Below, in pieces: positions 40,013 through 47,829 of a DNA stretch of 64,000 bases; the first letter of the stretch is position 1; each line of letters opens with the position of its first letter. This DNA is from Blastocatellia bacterium (GTDB lineage Bacteria; Acidobacteriota; Blastocatellia; UBA7656): positions 62,001 through 126,000 of the forward strand of contig DATENM010000001.1 of assembly GCA_035275065.1 (NCBI GenBank), in the 5' to 3' direction. The notes under the pieces were generated by a model. That model had not been told where the DNA came from, did no database searches, and was given only the letters and a program-made list of their open reading frames with translations. Made by a program: the position numbers and the translations under genes.

Positions 40013-40246
40013 TCACACCAGCCGCGTCGGCTCGCTCGGCGCGGGGTCGCCAATCGGCTGCGGCTCGGGCTCGCCTTCGGGCAAGCCGGGCTGATCGGGC
40101 GGAATCCGTGGCGGCGATTGCGGGTCAGCATCCGGCGGCAGCGGCAGCGGCTCGTCAATCGGGTCTGCCGGCGGCGAATCAACGTCCGGGTTGGTAGCGC
40201 CGCCGCCTCCTGCCGGGTCTTCGATGTTGGGATTGTTTCTGCTCAT
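40013..40246 (-). CDS. Small proline-rich hypothetical protein
   Basis: 77 residues, with about one quarter proline and many Asp and Glu. It opens MSRNNPNIEDPAGGGGATNP and continues with DSPPADPIDEPLPLPPDADP. No signal peptide or hydrophobic segment, so probably disordered. The ATG has GAGGAG upstream. Composition-driven reading frames are common in this high-GC DNA, so the call rests on the good ribosome site. No recognisable family. Confidence 0.5.
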   Translation of the reverse strand: MSRNNPNIEDPAGGGGATNPDVDSPPADPIDEPLPLPPDADPQSPPRIPPDQPGLPEGEPEPQPIGDPAPSEPTRLV

Positions 40247-40402
40247 GGCTCCTCAAAAATGATGCGGGAGAGCGCGAACCGACGCGCCATGAATTCGATC
40301 TCCAACGAACGCGCGTCACCTGTCCGGCTCTCCCGGCTGGTGCAGTGGTTTTCGAGTCACCCTCTCCTCGGCTCGTTATCGAAAACCGTTGCGTGATAAA
40401 AG

Positions 40403-40891
40403 CTACTTTACTTTCTCGGCGCCGGCGGCTTCGAGAATCTTGCGCGCTTGGTCGGCGCGGTCGTCGTGCGTGTAGACGCCGACCAGGATGCTGCCGCGCT
40501 CAATCTCTTCGTTATAAAACTTGGCTTCATGCTCGGGCAGGCCCATCCCGATGAGCGCGCCGGTCAAGCCGCCGGCTGCCGCACCTGCGCCCAAACCCGC
40601 CAGCGTCGCGACAATCGGCCCGGCAGCGACCAGCCCGATCCCCGGCACAGCGATGACGCCGAGCGCGACCAACCCTGCGGCGATGGCGCCGAGCACACCG
40701 CCAATCGTCGCTCCGGTCGCTACGCCTTCGGGCGCTTTAGTCGCCATTGCCAACCCGAACTCGCGCCCGCGTGTTGCGTCGCTCATCAACAGGCTGATGT
40801 CGTCGCGCGACCAGCCATAATGCATTAAATCTTCAACTCCCCGCTCGGCGTCAGCGCGCGAGCGAAATAACCCTGTCACAAGACTCGCCAT
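40403..40891 (-). CDS. YflT-type stress protein with glycine zipper
   Basis: 162 residues from the ATG at 40891, with GGGAGGA upstream. The start (MASLVTGLFRSRADAERGVE, then DLMHYGWSRDDISLLMS) is the heat/general stress YflT-like domain. The middle is a Gly/Ala-rich segment (ATGATIGGVLGAIAAGLVAL) that may pack in the membrane. The last part (GLPEHEAKFYNEEIERGSIL, VGVYTHDDRADQARKILEA) resembles the same domain's second half. Members are induced by stress in Bacillus, but the mechanism is unknown. Confidence 0.82.
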   Translation of the reverse strand: MASLVTGLFRSRADAERGVEDLMHYGWSRDDISLLMSDATRGREFGLAMATKAPEGVATGATIGGVLGAIAAGLVALGVIAVPGIGLVAAGPIVATLAGLGAGAAAGGLTGALIGMGLPEHEAKFYNEEIERGSILVGVYTHDDRADQARKILEAAGAEKVK

Positions 40892-41173
40892 ACGTTGATC
40901 CTCCCAACCCACTGGATGTTATTGACAGACGTTTTATAGAGCAACGCGCATACCAGCGAGTCGCCGGCGAGTTGTGAATGTAAGGTGATTTACAGGTCAG
41001 GTAGAGCGGCGCAGATGCAAGAATTTGCGCGGTCATCAGCCACAGTCGCCAGGCCAATCTCTTGCAGCGACTGCGGCGTCACGTCTCCGTTTCATACAAC
41101 GGGCAAGCCCGGTTGTACCGAAACCATATTGGAAGGCAAGCCTTTGCCTTTTGCCTTCCGCGCAGGTAGCGGA

Positions 41174-42100
41174 TTATTGCTGTGGCAACGACATCAATTC
41201 GTTGACGCGGCTCTTGAAGGCTTGCGTCAGCAGTTGAATCTCTTCCGCGCTATAGTTAGCGGCGCGGAAAGCATCGCTGATCTGCTGATCGCTCAACCGC
41301 GACAGCAGTCCGCCGACCCAGCGCGCCTGCTCGACCGTGATATCTCTGAAGAGGTCGCCGCGCTTGCCGTTGTAGTTAAACTCGACTCGTCCCCGCTTGA
41401 CGCCTTTGATGAATTTCGCTTTGGCGTAATCTTCCGGCTCGTTGCGCGAGCGCGAAAAGACGCCGCCGGTCTTGCCGAACGTTCCTCCGAGGTCGCTGAT
41501 GATGTAGCGCAACTCTTCGCTGCCGTCGGCATTTTTCACGTGGATAATGCGATTGTTCTCGTCTTTGATGTCCCAATTATCGATCAACACCATCATCACT
41601 TTCAGGCCCTGATATTCGCGCGTACCGGCGAAGGGGTTGTCCGCCCAGCGCCAGTTTTCCAGCCGTTTGACGCCTTTGGGACGAGCTTCGAAGCGCACAT
41701 TCTTGTATATCCCTTTGCCTTCGATGGTCACCTCAGGCACCAGGTAAGTGATCTCCGTCGGGTAGCCGACGGCCCACATCAATCGCGTGGCGGCGGTTTC
41801 GGGCTGCGCCTCTTTGTCGAGCTTGGCGACCCAGACGCGGCCCGCGCCGTCCTGCACGCGGTACTTCTTTGAGTAGCCGCCCGTCTGCTCTTCGATGAAG
41901 GTGACGTGGCTGAGGTCAGGCTTCATCTCCTGGCCGCCCGGTCCATTGATGAGGTCGCGGGTGCTCAGGTCGCCGGGGTCTTGCCATAGCACAGGGGTGC
42001 CGCTCATCGGCTCCTTCTTTTTGTCCTGCATTGTAGCCGTAAAGCTCACGGAGAGGATGAGCGAGAGACAAACGGCTATCATAATCGCTCGTCGTTTCAT
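41174..42100 (-). CDS. Exported protein with kinase-like motifs
   Basis: 308 residues from the ATG at 42100, with GGAGGAGCA upstream. A signal peptide (MKRRAIMIAVCLSLILSVSF) precedes residues with an atypical kinase layout: a Gly-containing turn (GGYSKKYRV, 74-82), VAKLDKE with K93, an E101 helix (ETAATRLMWAVGY), a loop LIDNWDIKDENN (D174, D177, N182), and a metal-type motif ISDLGGTFG (D203). Similar orders of lysine, DxxDxxxxN loop and DLG/DFG occur in HipA, PI4K and Fam20-type kinases. I do not recognise a named family. It is placed alone on this strand, with no obvious partner. Confidence 0.7.
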   Translation of the reverse strand: MKRRAIMIAVCLSLILSVSFTATMQDKKKEPMSGTPVLWQDPGDLSTRDLINGPGGQEMKPDLSHVTFIEEQTGGYSKKYRVQDGAGRVWVAKLDKEAQPETAATRLMWAVGYPTEITYLVPEVTIEGKGIYKNVRFEARPKGVKRLENWRWADNPFAGTREYQGLKVMMVLIDNWDIKDENNRIIHVKNADGSEELRYIISDLGGTFGKTGGVFSRSRNEPEDYAKAKFIKGVKRGRVEFNYNGKRGDLFRDITVEQARWVGGLLSRLSDQQISDAFRAANYSAEEIQLLTQAFKSRVNELMSLPQQ

Positions 42101-42341
42101 GCTGGTTGCTCCTCCTTCGCTCAAGTAACGTCGCTGGCTGATCGCACTATTGCATACAAGCCTGATGCCATTCTATGCCGATCATCTCAACTTGCAATCA
42201 AGAACGCGCCATTTTGAACTGAAGCGCAACGACGGCGCGTATTGACCGGCCGTGCCACCGGATGGCGGGCGGCGCGGCGATTTCGCTTTACAGGGGCGAG
42301 AGCGAATCGTTACGATGGCGGCGAACGCAGAGGGAACTTCG

Positions 42342-44381
42342 ATGATCTGTCCATACTGTCAGGCGACGCTTGCCGACAACGCGCGCTTCTGCACGGGCTG
42401 CGGCTCTTCGCTCGTGCGCCCCGAAACCTCGGACAAGGCGGTTTCGGAAGCGGCGACACAGGTGATCCCGGTCGCGCCAATGGCGGCGGGCGCGGCTGCC
42501 GACCCGCTGATCGGCTGCACGCTGGAAGACAAGTATAAGATCACGGCGCGGCTCGGCGAAGGCGGCATGGGTGCGGTCTACCGCGCGACGCGGCTGCGCA
42601 TCGGCGACGAAGTGGCCGTCAAGGTGATGCACGCGCAGTTTGTCAAAGACGAGGCGACGCTCGAACGCTTTCGCCGCGAAGCCCGCGCCGCCGCGATGCT
42701 GCACCATCCGAATGTCGTGGCGATTTACGATTACGGCGAAGGCCACACGCCGGAAGCGCCGGCCTTCATCGTCATGGAGATGGTCGAAGGCTACTCGCTG
42801 CGCGAACTGCTTGAGCAGCAGCAGCGGCTCGCGCCCGAACGCGCCGTCGCTTTGATCCGCGAAATCTGCAACGGCGTCGGCGCGGCGCATCGCCACGAAG
42901 TCATCCACCGCGACATCAAGCCTGACAACATTATCGTCCTGCCGCCCGGCGCGCACGGCGAGCATGAAACCGCCAAAGTGCTCGACTTCGGCATTGCCAA
43001 GCTGCGCGACATGAGCGGCAACGCGACGCTGACGCAAGCCGGCATGGTTATGGGCACGCCCTACTATATGTCGCCTGAGCAGTGCCGCGCCGAGCCGCTC
43101 GACGTGCGCTCGGACGTCTACAGTCTCGGCGCGATGCTCTACGAGATGCTGGCGGGCACGCCGCCCTTCGTGGCCAGCACGCCAACCGGCGTTGTGGCGA
43201 AACACCTGATGGACCTGCCGCCGCCGCTGCCTCATCAACTCAACGTTCCGGCGGCGGTCGAAGCGGTGATCGGGCGAGCGCTCGCCAAAGACCGCAACCT
43301 GCGGCAAGCCGACGCCACCGCTTTTGCCCGCGAGCTGCAAGCGGCGATGACCAACAATCTGACTCGCCCAATATCGCCGGCAACCCTGGTGTCGAACGCC
43401 GCGCAGGCAACTCAGATGGTCTACCCGCCCGCGGCCACCGCGCCGTATCAGGACGCGTACGGCACGGCGCCGCCGCCGCCGGCGCGGCCCACCACGCCGC
43501 CGCCCTTGCCCGCCGCGCCCTCGCGCACAGGCATGCTCGTCGCCGGCATTGTCAGCGTGGTGATGCTGATCGCCCTTGGCGTCATCGCTTACGTCGTCTT
43601 CGTGGCGCGCAAGCCTGTGCCCGGGCCAGCCCCGGCGGTGAATCCGGGGCCGAACGCCATCCCGCCGATCATCGCGACGCCTGTGCCGACGAACGCCAAC
43701 CGCCCTGAGATAGCCAACCCGCCGGCGACCGACGCCAAAGGCAAAGCCGAAAGCAAGCTGCTGAACAACGAGTTGCTCGACAAGAATGAGCTTGCGGGGA
43801 TTGCCGACAGCGACCTGCGCTTGCTGCGCAATATGGTTTATGCGCGCCACGGTCGCATCTTCGAGGCGCCCGATTTGCAGCGCTATTTTTCGACGCGCAC
43901 CTGGTATCGCCCGCGCAGCGATTATAGTGACGCGGACTTGACGGCGAACGACCGCGCCAACGTCGCGCTGCTCAAGGCCGCCGAAGGCGCAAGCGCCGCG
44001 CCGGCTAACTCGACCATTCGCAACGAAGTGATGGAAGCGTTAAACGGCTGGGTGGAAGCGATGGGCCGTCACGATCTCGACGGCTACATTGAACACTACG
44101 CCGACAGCCTCGACACCTATTACAAACGCAGCAACGTCAGCCGCGCCGACGTGCGCGCTGACAAGGCGCGGGCGTTTGGGCGCTTTGCGACGCTCGACAT
44201 GCAGTTGAACGATGTGCAGATCAAAGCGGACGAAACGGGCGGGCGGGTGGTCGTGACTTACACTAAAGCCTACGATTTCATCGAAGCCGATGGCCGTCAC
44301 TTCAACGGCTCGGCGCGCTCCGGCTTATGGTTAGAGAAGCGCGGCAACCGCTGGCTGATCACCAGCGAGAAGGACCTGTAG
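42342..44381 (+). CDS. Zinc-ribbon Ser/Thr kinase with YARHG and NTF2-like domains
   Basis: 679 residues. Order: a zinc ribbon (C3, C6, C17, C20); a complete Ser/Thr kinase with GEGGMG at 72-77, K94 in VAVKVM, HRDIKPDN at 189-196, DFG at 215-217 and a GTPYYMSPEQ activation end; a Pro/Ala-rich linker; one membrane helix (MLVAGIVSVVMLIALGVIAY); a YARHG domain (LLRNMVYARHGRIFEAPDLQ); and an NTF2-like domain with LNGWVEAMGRHDLDGYIEHY. Kinase inside, YARHG and NTF2 outside. It is probably a receptor kinase that senses something in the envelope. Start: ATG 42342 follows GAGGGAAC; an upstream ATG at 42315 is possible. Confidence 0.92.
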   Translation: MICPYCQATLADNARFCTGCGSSLVRPETSDKAVSEAATQVIPVAPMAAGAAADPLIGCTLEDKYKITARLGEGGMGAVYRATRLRIGDEVAVKVMHAQFVKDEATLERFRREARAAAMLHHPNVVAIYDYGEGHTPEAPAFIVMEMVEGYSLRELLEQQQRLAPERAVALIREICNGVGAAHRHEVIHRDIKPDNIIVLPPGAHGEHETAKVLDFGIAKLRDMSGNATLTQAGMVMGTPYYMSPEQCRAEPLDVRSDVYSLGAMLYEMLAGTPPFVASTPTGVVAKHLMDLPPPLPHQLNVPAAVEAVIGRALAKDRNLRQADATAFARELQAAMTNNLTRPISPATLVSNAAQATQMVYPPAATAPYQDAYGTAPPPPARPTTPPPLPAAPSRTGMLVAGIVSVVMLIALGVIAYVVFVARKPVPGPAPAVNPGPNAIPPIIATPVPTNANRPEIANPPATDAKGKAESKLLNNELLDKNELAGIADSDLRLLRNMVYARHGRIFEAPDLQRYFSTRTWYRPRSDYSDADLTANDRANVALLKAAEGASAAPANSTIRNEVMEALNGWVEAMGRHDLDGYIEHYADSLDTYYKRSNVSRADVRADKARAFGRFATLDMQLNDVQIKADETGGRVVVTYTKAYDFIEADGRHFNGSARSGLWLEKRGNRWLITSEKDL

Positions 44382-44387
44382 GAAGGA

Positions 44388-44612
44388 AGCCGTTCACAGT
44401 CCCGTAGGGACGCGATGTTTATAGTTACAGGCATGAAAAAGAAACAAGCCCCGTAGGGGCGCAATGTTGACATTGCGCCCCTACGGGGCTTGATGAATAA
44501 ACCGACCCGTGACTATAAACATCACGCTCCTAACGGAGCTTAGAAATCGCCTGCCTCCTGCCTCGTGCTTCCTGCCTCCTGCCTACTGCCTCCTGCTTCC
44601 TCTCTCCTGCTT
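44388..44612. repeat. Composite palindromic element B inside heptad arms
   Basis: A second copy of the element at 30054-30200 lies at 44397-44541 (CAGTCCCGTAGGGACGC ... GCTCCTAACGGAGCTT). Here the centre is a perfect 22-bp hairpin, AAGCCCCGTAGGGGCGCAAT from 44446 with its complement at 44470-44491 and a 2-nt loop. To its right, 44550-44612 is a run of GCCTCCT/GCTTCCT words; the left arm is reduced to GGAAGGAAG at 44381. It lies between two convergent genes and reaches the TAG stop of the M28 gene (44614-44616). Confidence 0.85.
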
Positions 44613-44613
44613 A

Positions 44614-46806
44614 CTACTTCCCTTCCAGCAATCGCGTCGCCGCGTCAATCTGTGCGGTCAGGGCTTGCAGGGCGGCGGCGGCGTTTTTCGCCTGCGGCTC
44701 GACTTCGTCCCACTGCTTCTGCTCGATGGCCTCGCGCACGCCGGGGATGGTCTTGACGCCATAGCCTGTGTAAAAGCCCGGCGCGTAAATCTGGTGCTTG
44801 AACCACGGGCGGCGTGGCAAGCCCGGCTCGCCCGTCAGCCGGCGCTCCGATTGATAGAGCAACTGGTTGAGCTCCTTCGCCTGCTTGACGTTGTCAAAGC
44901 CTCTCGCCGTCGCCTTCACGAGCGCCTCTTCGTAGCGGCGGGCGCTGTCACTAAGCGCCTGCACCGCCGCGCCCAGCCTGGTCAGGTTGATCTCTTTCGG
45001 CGGGCTCGCCTTTTTCGCCAGCTTATCGATTTCGTCCATGTAGCGGCGCAAGGTCTCCGCGAGGTTGGTGAACTCGAACGGCAGCACGTCGGCGTCGGCC
45101 AGCCGCATGACAATCGTGCCGTTGGTCTGAGCGAGCGCCCGGCCAAACTCAAACGTGCTGTCCGAGAAATGTGTGTACCAGTAGATCGAATCATAAACCG
45201 AATGATAGATGCCGCCGCCGCCATCGCCGCCGAATCCGGTATTCATCGCCGCAATGCCCAGGTGCTGCAAGAACGGCGTGTAATCCGACCCCGAACCCAG
45301 AGCGCTGATCCGCAGGTCGGCGCGCTCGCGCAGTTCTTTTTTGTCTTCGTCGCTCCTGGCCTGTTCCAGGCGGCGGTCGCGCATGGCTTCCCAGGCGCTC
45401 TTGTTGCTCTTCGGCTGCGCGATGTCGCGCGCCACTTCGTTAAAAAAGCGTTCGAGCGAATGCGTGCCGCCCGCTCCCAGCCAGCCTTTGCCCGTGCTGT
45501 CCGAGTTGAGATAAGCGACCGCCTTCTGTTTCAACTCGTCCGCATGGGTTTCGACCCACTCGGTAGAGCCTAACAGCGCCGGCTCTTCGCCGTCCCAGGC
45601 GCAGAGAATAATCGTGCGCTTCGGCTTCCACCCCTGCTTCAACAACTCGCCCAGGGCGCGGCCCGCTTCCATCACCGTCACCATGCCGCTGATGGGGTCG
45701 TCCGCGCCGTTCACCCAGGCGTCGTGATGATTGCCATAGATCACCCACTCGTCCGGGTATTGCGCGCCTTCGATGCGAGCGATGACATCATAGAGCGTCT
45801 TCAGCGACCAATCGAAGGCGACTTTCAGATGCACCCGCGCCGGCCCCGCGCCGACGTGATAAGTGATCGGCAGCGCGCCGCGCCACGCTTCGGGCGCGAC
45901 CGGCCCGGTCAACGCTTTCAAGAGCGGCAGCGCGTCGCCATACGAGATCGGCAGCACAGGGATTTTAGTGATGACTTCGGCCTCTTCGCGCGGCAAACGC
46001 TTCGCGCCTTTGACCGCGCCGATGCCCGGCGTCAGCGGGTCGCCGGGATGAATCGGCATGTCCATGACCGAGCCGCGCTGCACGCCCTGTTCGGGACGGT
46101 AAGGCCCCTGCGGATAGACGTCGCCCTGAAAGTAACCGTCATCACGCGGGTCGGAATAGATCAGGCAGCCGATAGCGCCATGCTCGTAAGCGACCTTGGG
46201 CTTGATGCCGCGCCAGCTCGCGCCGTAACGGGTGATGACGATCTTGCCTTTCACATCGACGCCGAGCTTCTGTAGCTCATCGTAATCGGCGGGCAGCCCG
46301 TAGTTGGCATAGACCAGTTGGCCTGTCACGTCGCCATCGGTCGAGTAAGCGTTATAAGAAGGCAGTTGCCCTTGATCGCTTGAATCCGGGTCTTCGGCGA
46401 CCACCGGCTCTTTCAGCTTCGCCGTGTAAGTGGTCGGCGCGACCAGTTCGAGCAGACGTTCTTTGGGCGTTGGGAAGAGCACGTCGAATTCTTCGATGCG
46501 GGCGTCGAAGCCCCACGATTGAAACTTCTCGCGGATAAACTCGGCGTTCTGTTTGTCGTAAGCCGAGCCGACGTGATGCGGTTCGGCGGCGAGCCGGTTC
46601 ATGTACTCGCGCAGCAGTTCGGGCTTCGGCACCTGGCGCATTTTGGTTTCCCAATCGATCTCGGCGCGGGCGCTCTGATCCGCGTAGCCGCGCAAGCCGT
46701 GCGCCTTGCCATTGGCTTGCGCGAAAGCGGCGGGCAGCAGGCCGTTCCCGATGACGAGCAGAGTAACGACTAGGCCGGTAATTTTCTTGAGCGTGTGACG
46801 GCGCAT
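44614..46806 (-). CDS. Exported M28 family metallopeptidase (PSMA/TFR-like)
   Basis: 730 residues from the ATG at 46806, with CAGGAGGG upstream. A signal peptide (LVVTLLVIGNGLLPAAFA) is followed by a PA domain (GKIVITRYGASWRGIKPKVA) inserted as in glutamate carboxypeptidase II. The M28 core has GNHHDAWVNGADDPISGMVT, WDGEEPALLGSTEWVE (Zn and catalytic Glu), NSDSTGKG and IYHSVYDSIYW. The C-terminal helical domain ends near LLEGK. It probably cleaves dipeptides or small gamma-linked peptides in the periplasm. It overlaps nothing. Confidence 0.93.
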   Translation of the reverse strand: MRRHTLKKITGLVVTLLVIGNGLLPAAFAQANGKAHGLRGYADQSARAEIDWETKMRQVPKPELLREYMNRLAAEPHHVGSAYDKQNAEFIREKFQSWGFDARIEEFDVLFPTPKERLLELVAPTTYTAKLKEPVVAEDPDSSDQGQLPSYNAYSTDGDVTGQLVYANYGLPADYDELQKLGVDVKGKIVITRYGASWRGIKPKVAYEHGAIGCLIYSDPRDDGYFQGDVYPQGPYRPEQGVQRGSVMDMPIHPGDPLTPGIGAVKGAKRLPREEAEVITKIPVLPISYGDALPLLKALTGPVAPEAWRGALPITYHVGAGPARVHLKVAFDWSLKTLYDVIARIEGAQYPDEWVIYGNHHDAWVNGADDPISGMVTVMEAGRALGELLKQGWKPKRTIILCAWDGEEPALLGSTEWVETHADELKQKAVAYLNSDSTGKGWLGAGGTHSLERFFNEVARDIAQPKSNKSAWEAMRDRRLEQARSDEDKKELRERADLRISALGSGSDYTPFLQHLGIAAMNTGFGGDGGGGIYHSVYDSIYWYTHFSDSTFEFGRALAQTNGTIVMRLADADVLPFEFTNLAETLRRYMDEIDKLAKKASPPKEINLTRLGAAVQALSDSARRYEEALVKATARGFDNVKQAKELNQLLYQSERRLTGEPGLPRRPWFKHQIYAPGFYTGYGVKTIPGVREAIEQKQWDEVEPQAKNAAAALQALTAQIDAATRLLEGK

Positions 46807-46900
46807 AATTCCCTCCTGAAGGTTGGAGGGCAAGTATAACGAGCGTGCCGTGGGTCGTGCAATCTAGCGCCGCAACGCGCCAGAGAAGGAATCAAGATCA

Positions 46901-46973
46901 ACCACAGAAACACAGTGGCACGGAGGCACAGAGTCTTCTCCATGCCATCTCCGCGTCTCTGTGCCCCTGTGTT
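46901..46973. repeat. Inverted heptad repeat, CACAGAG word
   Basis: The left arm repeats ACCACAGAAACACAGTGGCA-type words from 46901; the right arm is CCGCGTCTCTGTGCCCCTGT, running to about 46973. It fills the gap between the two minus-strand genes. The same word family occurs at 57965 and 61977. Confidence 0.65.
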
Positions 46974-46991
46974 TAATTGAGCTTCTTCACA

Positions 46992-47657
46992 TTAAGAACT
47001 GAGTTCGCCGTACGGCGCATCCCAGGTTCCGGCGAAAGCGATTTCACCCAGCGGCTTGCGCTGCCGCGCGGCCAGTTCTCTGGCGCGGGTTTTTTCGTCC
47101 AGGTCATCGAGGCTGCCGCGATACGGGTAGCCGATGGCGATCATCGCCAGCACCGTATAGTCTTCGGGGACGTGAAACTCGCTGCGCGCCTGCTCGGTGT
47201 TGAAGCCGGCCATCTGATGCGCCGCCAGTCCCTGCGCGACGGCCTCAAGCACAAGGTTCTCGCTCCCCAGCCCGACATCATGTTGAGCGGTGCGGTTCGG
47301 CTGCTCGTTGTGCGTGAAGTTGTTGCGCGCAATCGAAATCATCAACAGCGGCGCTTTCAGCGCCCAGGCGTTGCCTTCAACCAGACAGGCGCGGGCACGG
47401 GCCATCGCTTCTTGATCGCTGCCGTCAAAGACCAGATAACGCCACGGCTGCTCGTTGAAGCATGACGGCGCCCAGCGCGCCGCTTCGAGCAAGCTCATGA
47501 TCTTTTCGCGCTCGACGGCGCGGCCCTCATCAAAGAGGCGCGGGCTCCAGCGCCGCTTGATGTCCGGGTCGAGCGGGTAATCCGCCGGCGCGGGTTTCTC
47601 AGGATAGATCGTCGCAGGGTCTGTGTGTGGTGATGGGGGGGCTGATTTATTGCTCAT
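46992..47657 (-). CDS. Nitroreductase family protein
   Basis: 221 residues from the ATG at 47657. FMN-binding parts are RRWSPRLFDEGRAVEREKIM near the start, EAARWAPSCFNEQPWRYLVF, and VGLGSENLVLEAVAQGLAAH and FHVPEDYTVLAMIAIGYPYR later. It is a flavoprotein that reduces nitro groups, quinones or other electron acceptors with NAD(P)H. The N-terminal 35 residues (PPSPHTDPATIYPEKPAPAD) are disordered and lack signal-peptide character, so it is cytoplasmic. The upstream frame continues into the SBBP gene, so the ATG at 47657 is used. Confidence 0.9.
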   Translation of the reverse strand: MSNKSAPPSPHTDPATIYPEKPAPADYPLDPDIKRRWSPRLFDEGRAVEREKIMSLLEAARWAPSCFNEQPWRYLVFDGSDQEAMARARACLVEGNAWALKAPLLMISIARNNFTHNEQPNRTAQHDVGLGSENLVLEAVAQGLAAHQMAGFNTEQARSEFHVPEDYTVLAMIAIGYPYRGSLDDLDEKTRARELAARQRKPLGEIAFAGTWDAPYGELSS

Positions 47658-47829
47658 AGTTTCCTTTCTGCGGCTGCCGCGTACCACGATACGCAAGATT
47701 ATAACGAAGCGGTTTCGGCGGCCCAAACTTGATTTGCCACGGCGCTCAGCCCGTGCCCGTGGAGCAATAGACGGCCTCGGCAGGTTTTGACCGTTAGCAT
47801 GGCGCAACCGAAACACGGCAAAACTCGCG

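Noticed and set aside
42288..43850. 520-aa minus-strand frame opposite the kinase gene
   Set aside because: It is Arg/His/Val rich and is the mirror of a gene with complete kinase motifs.
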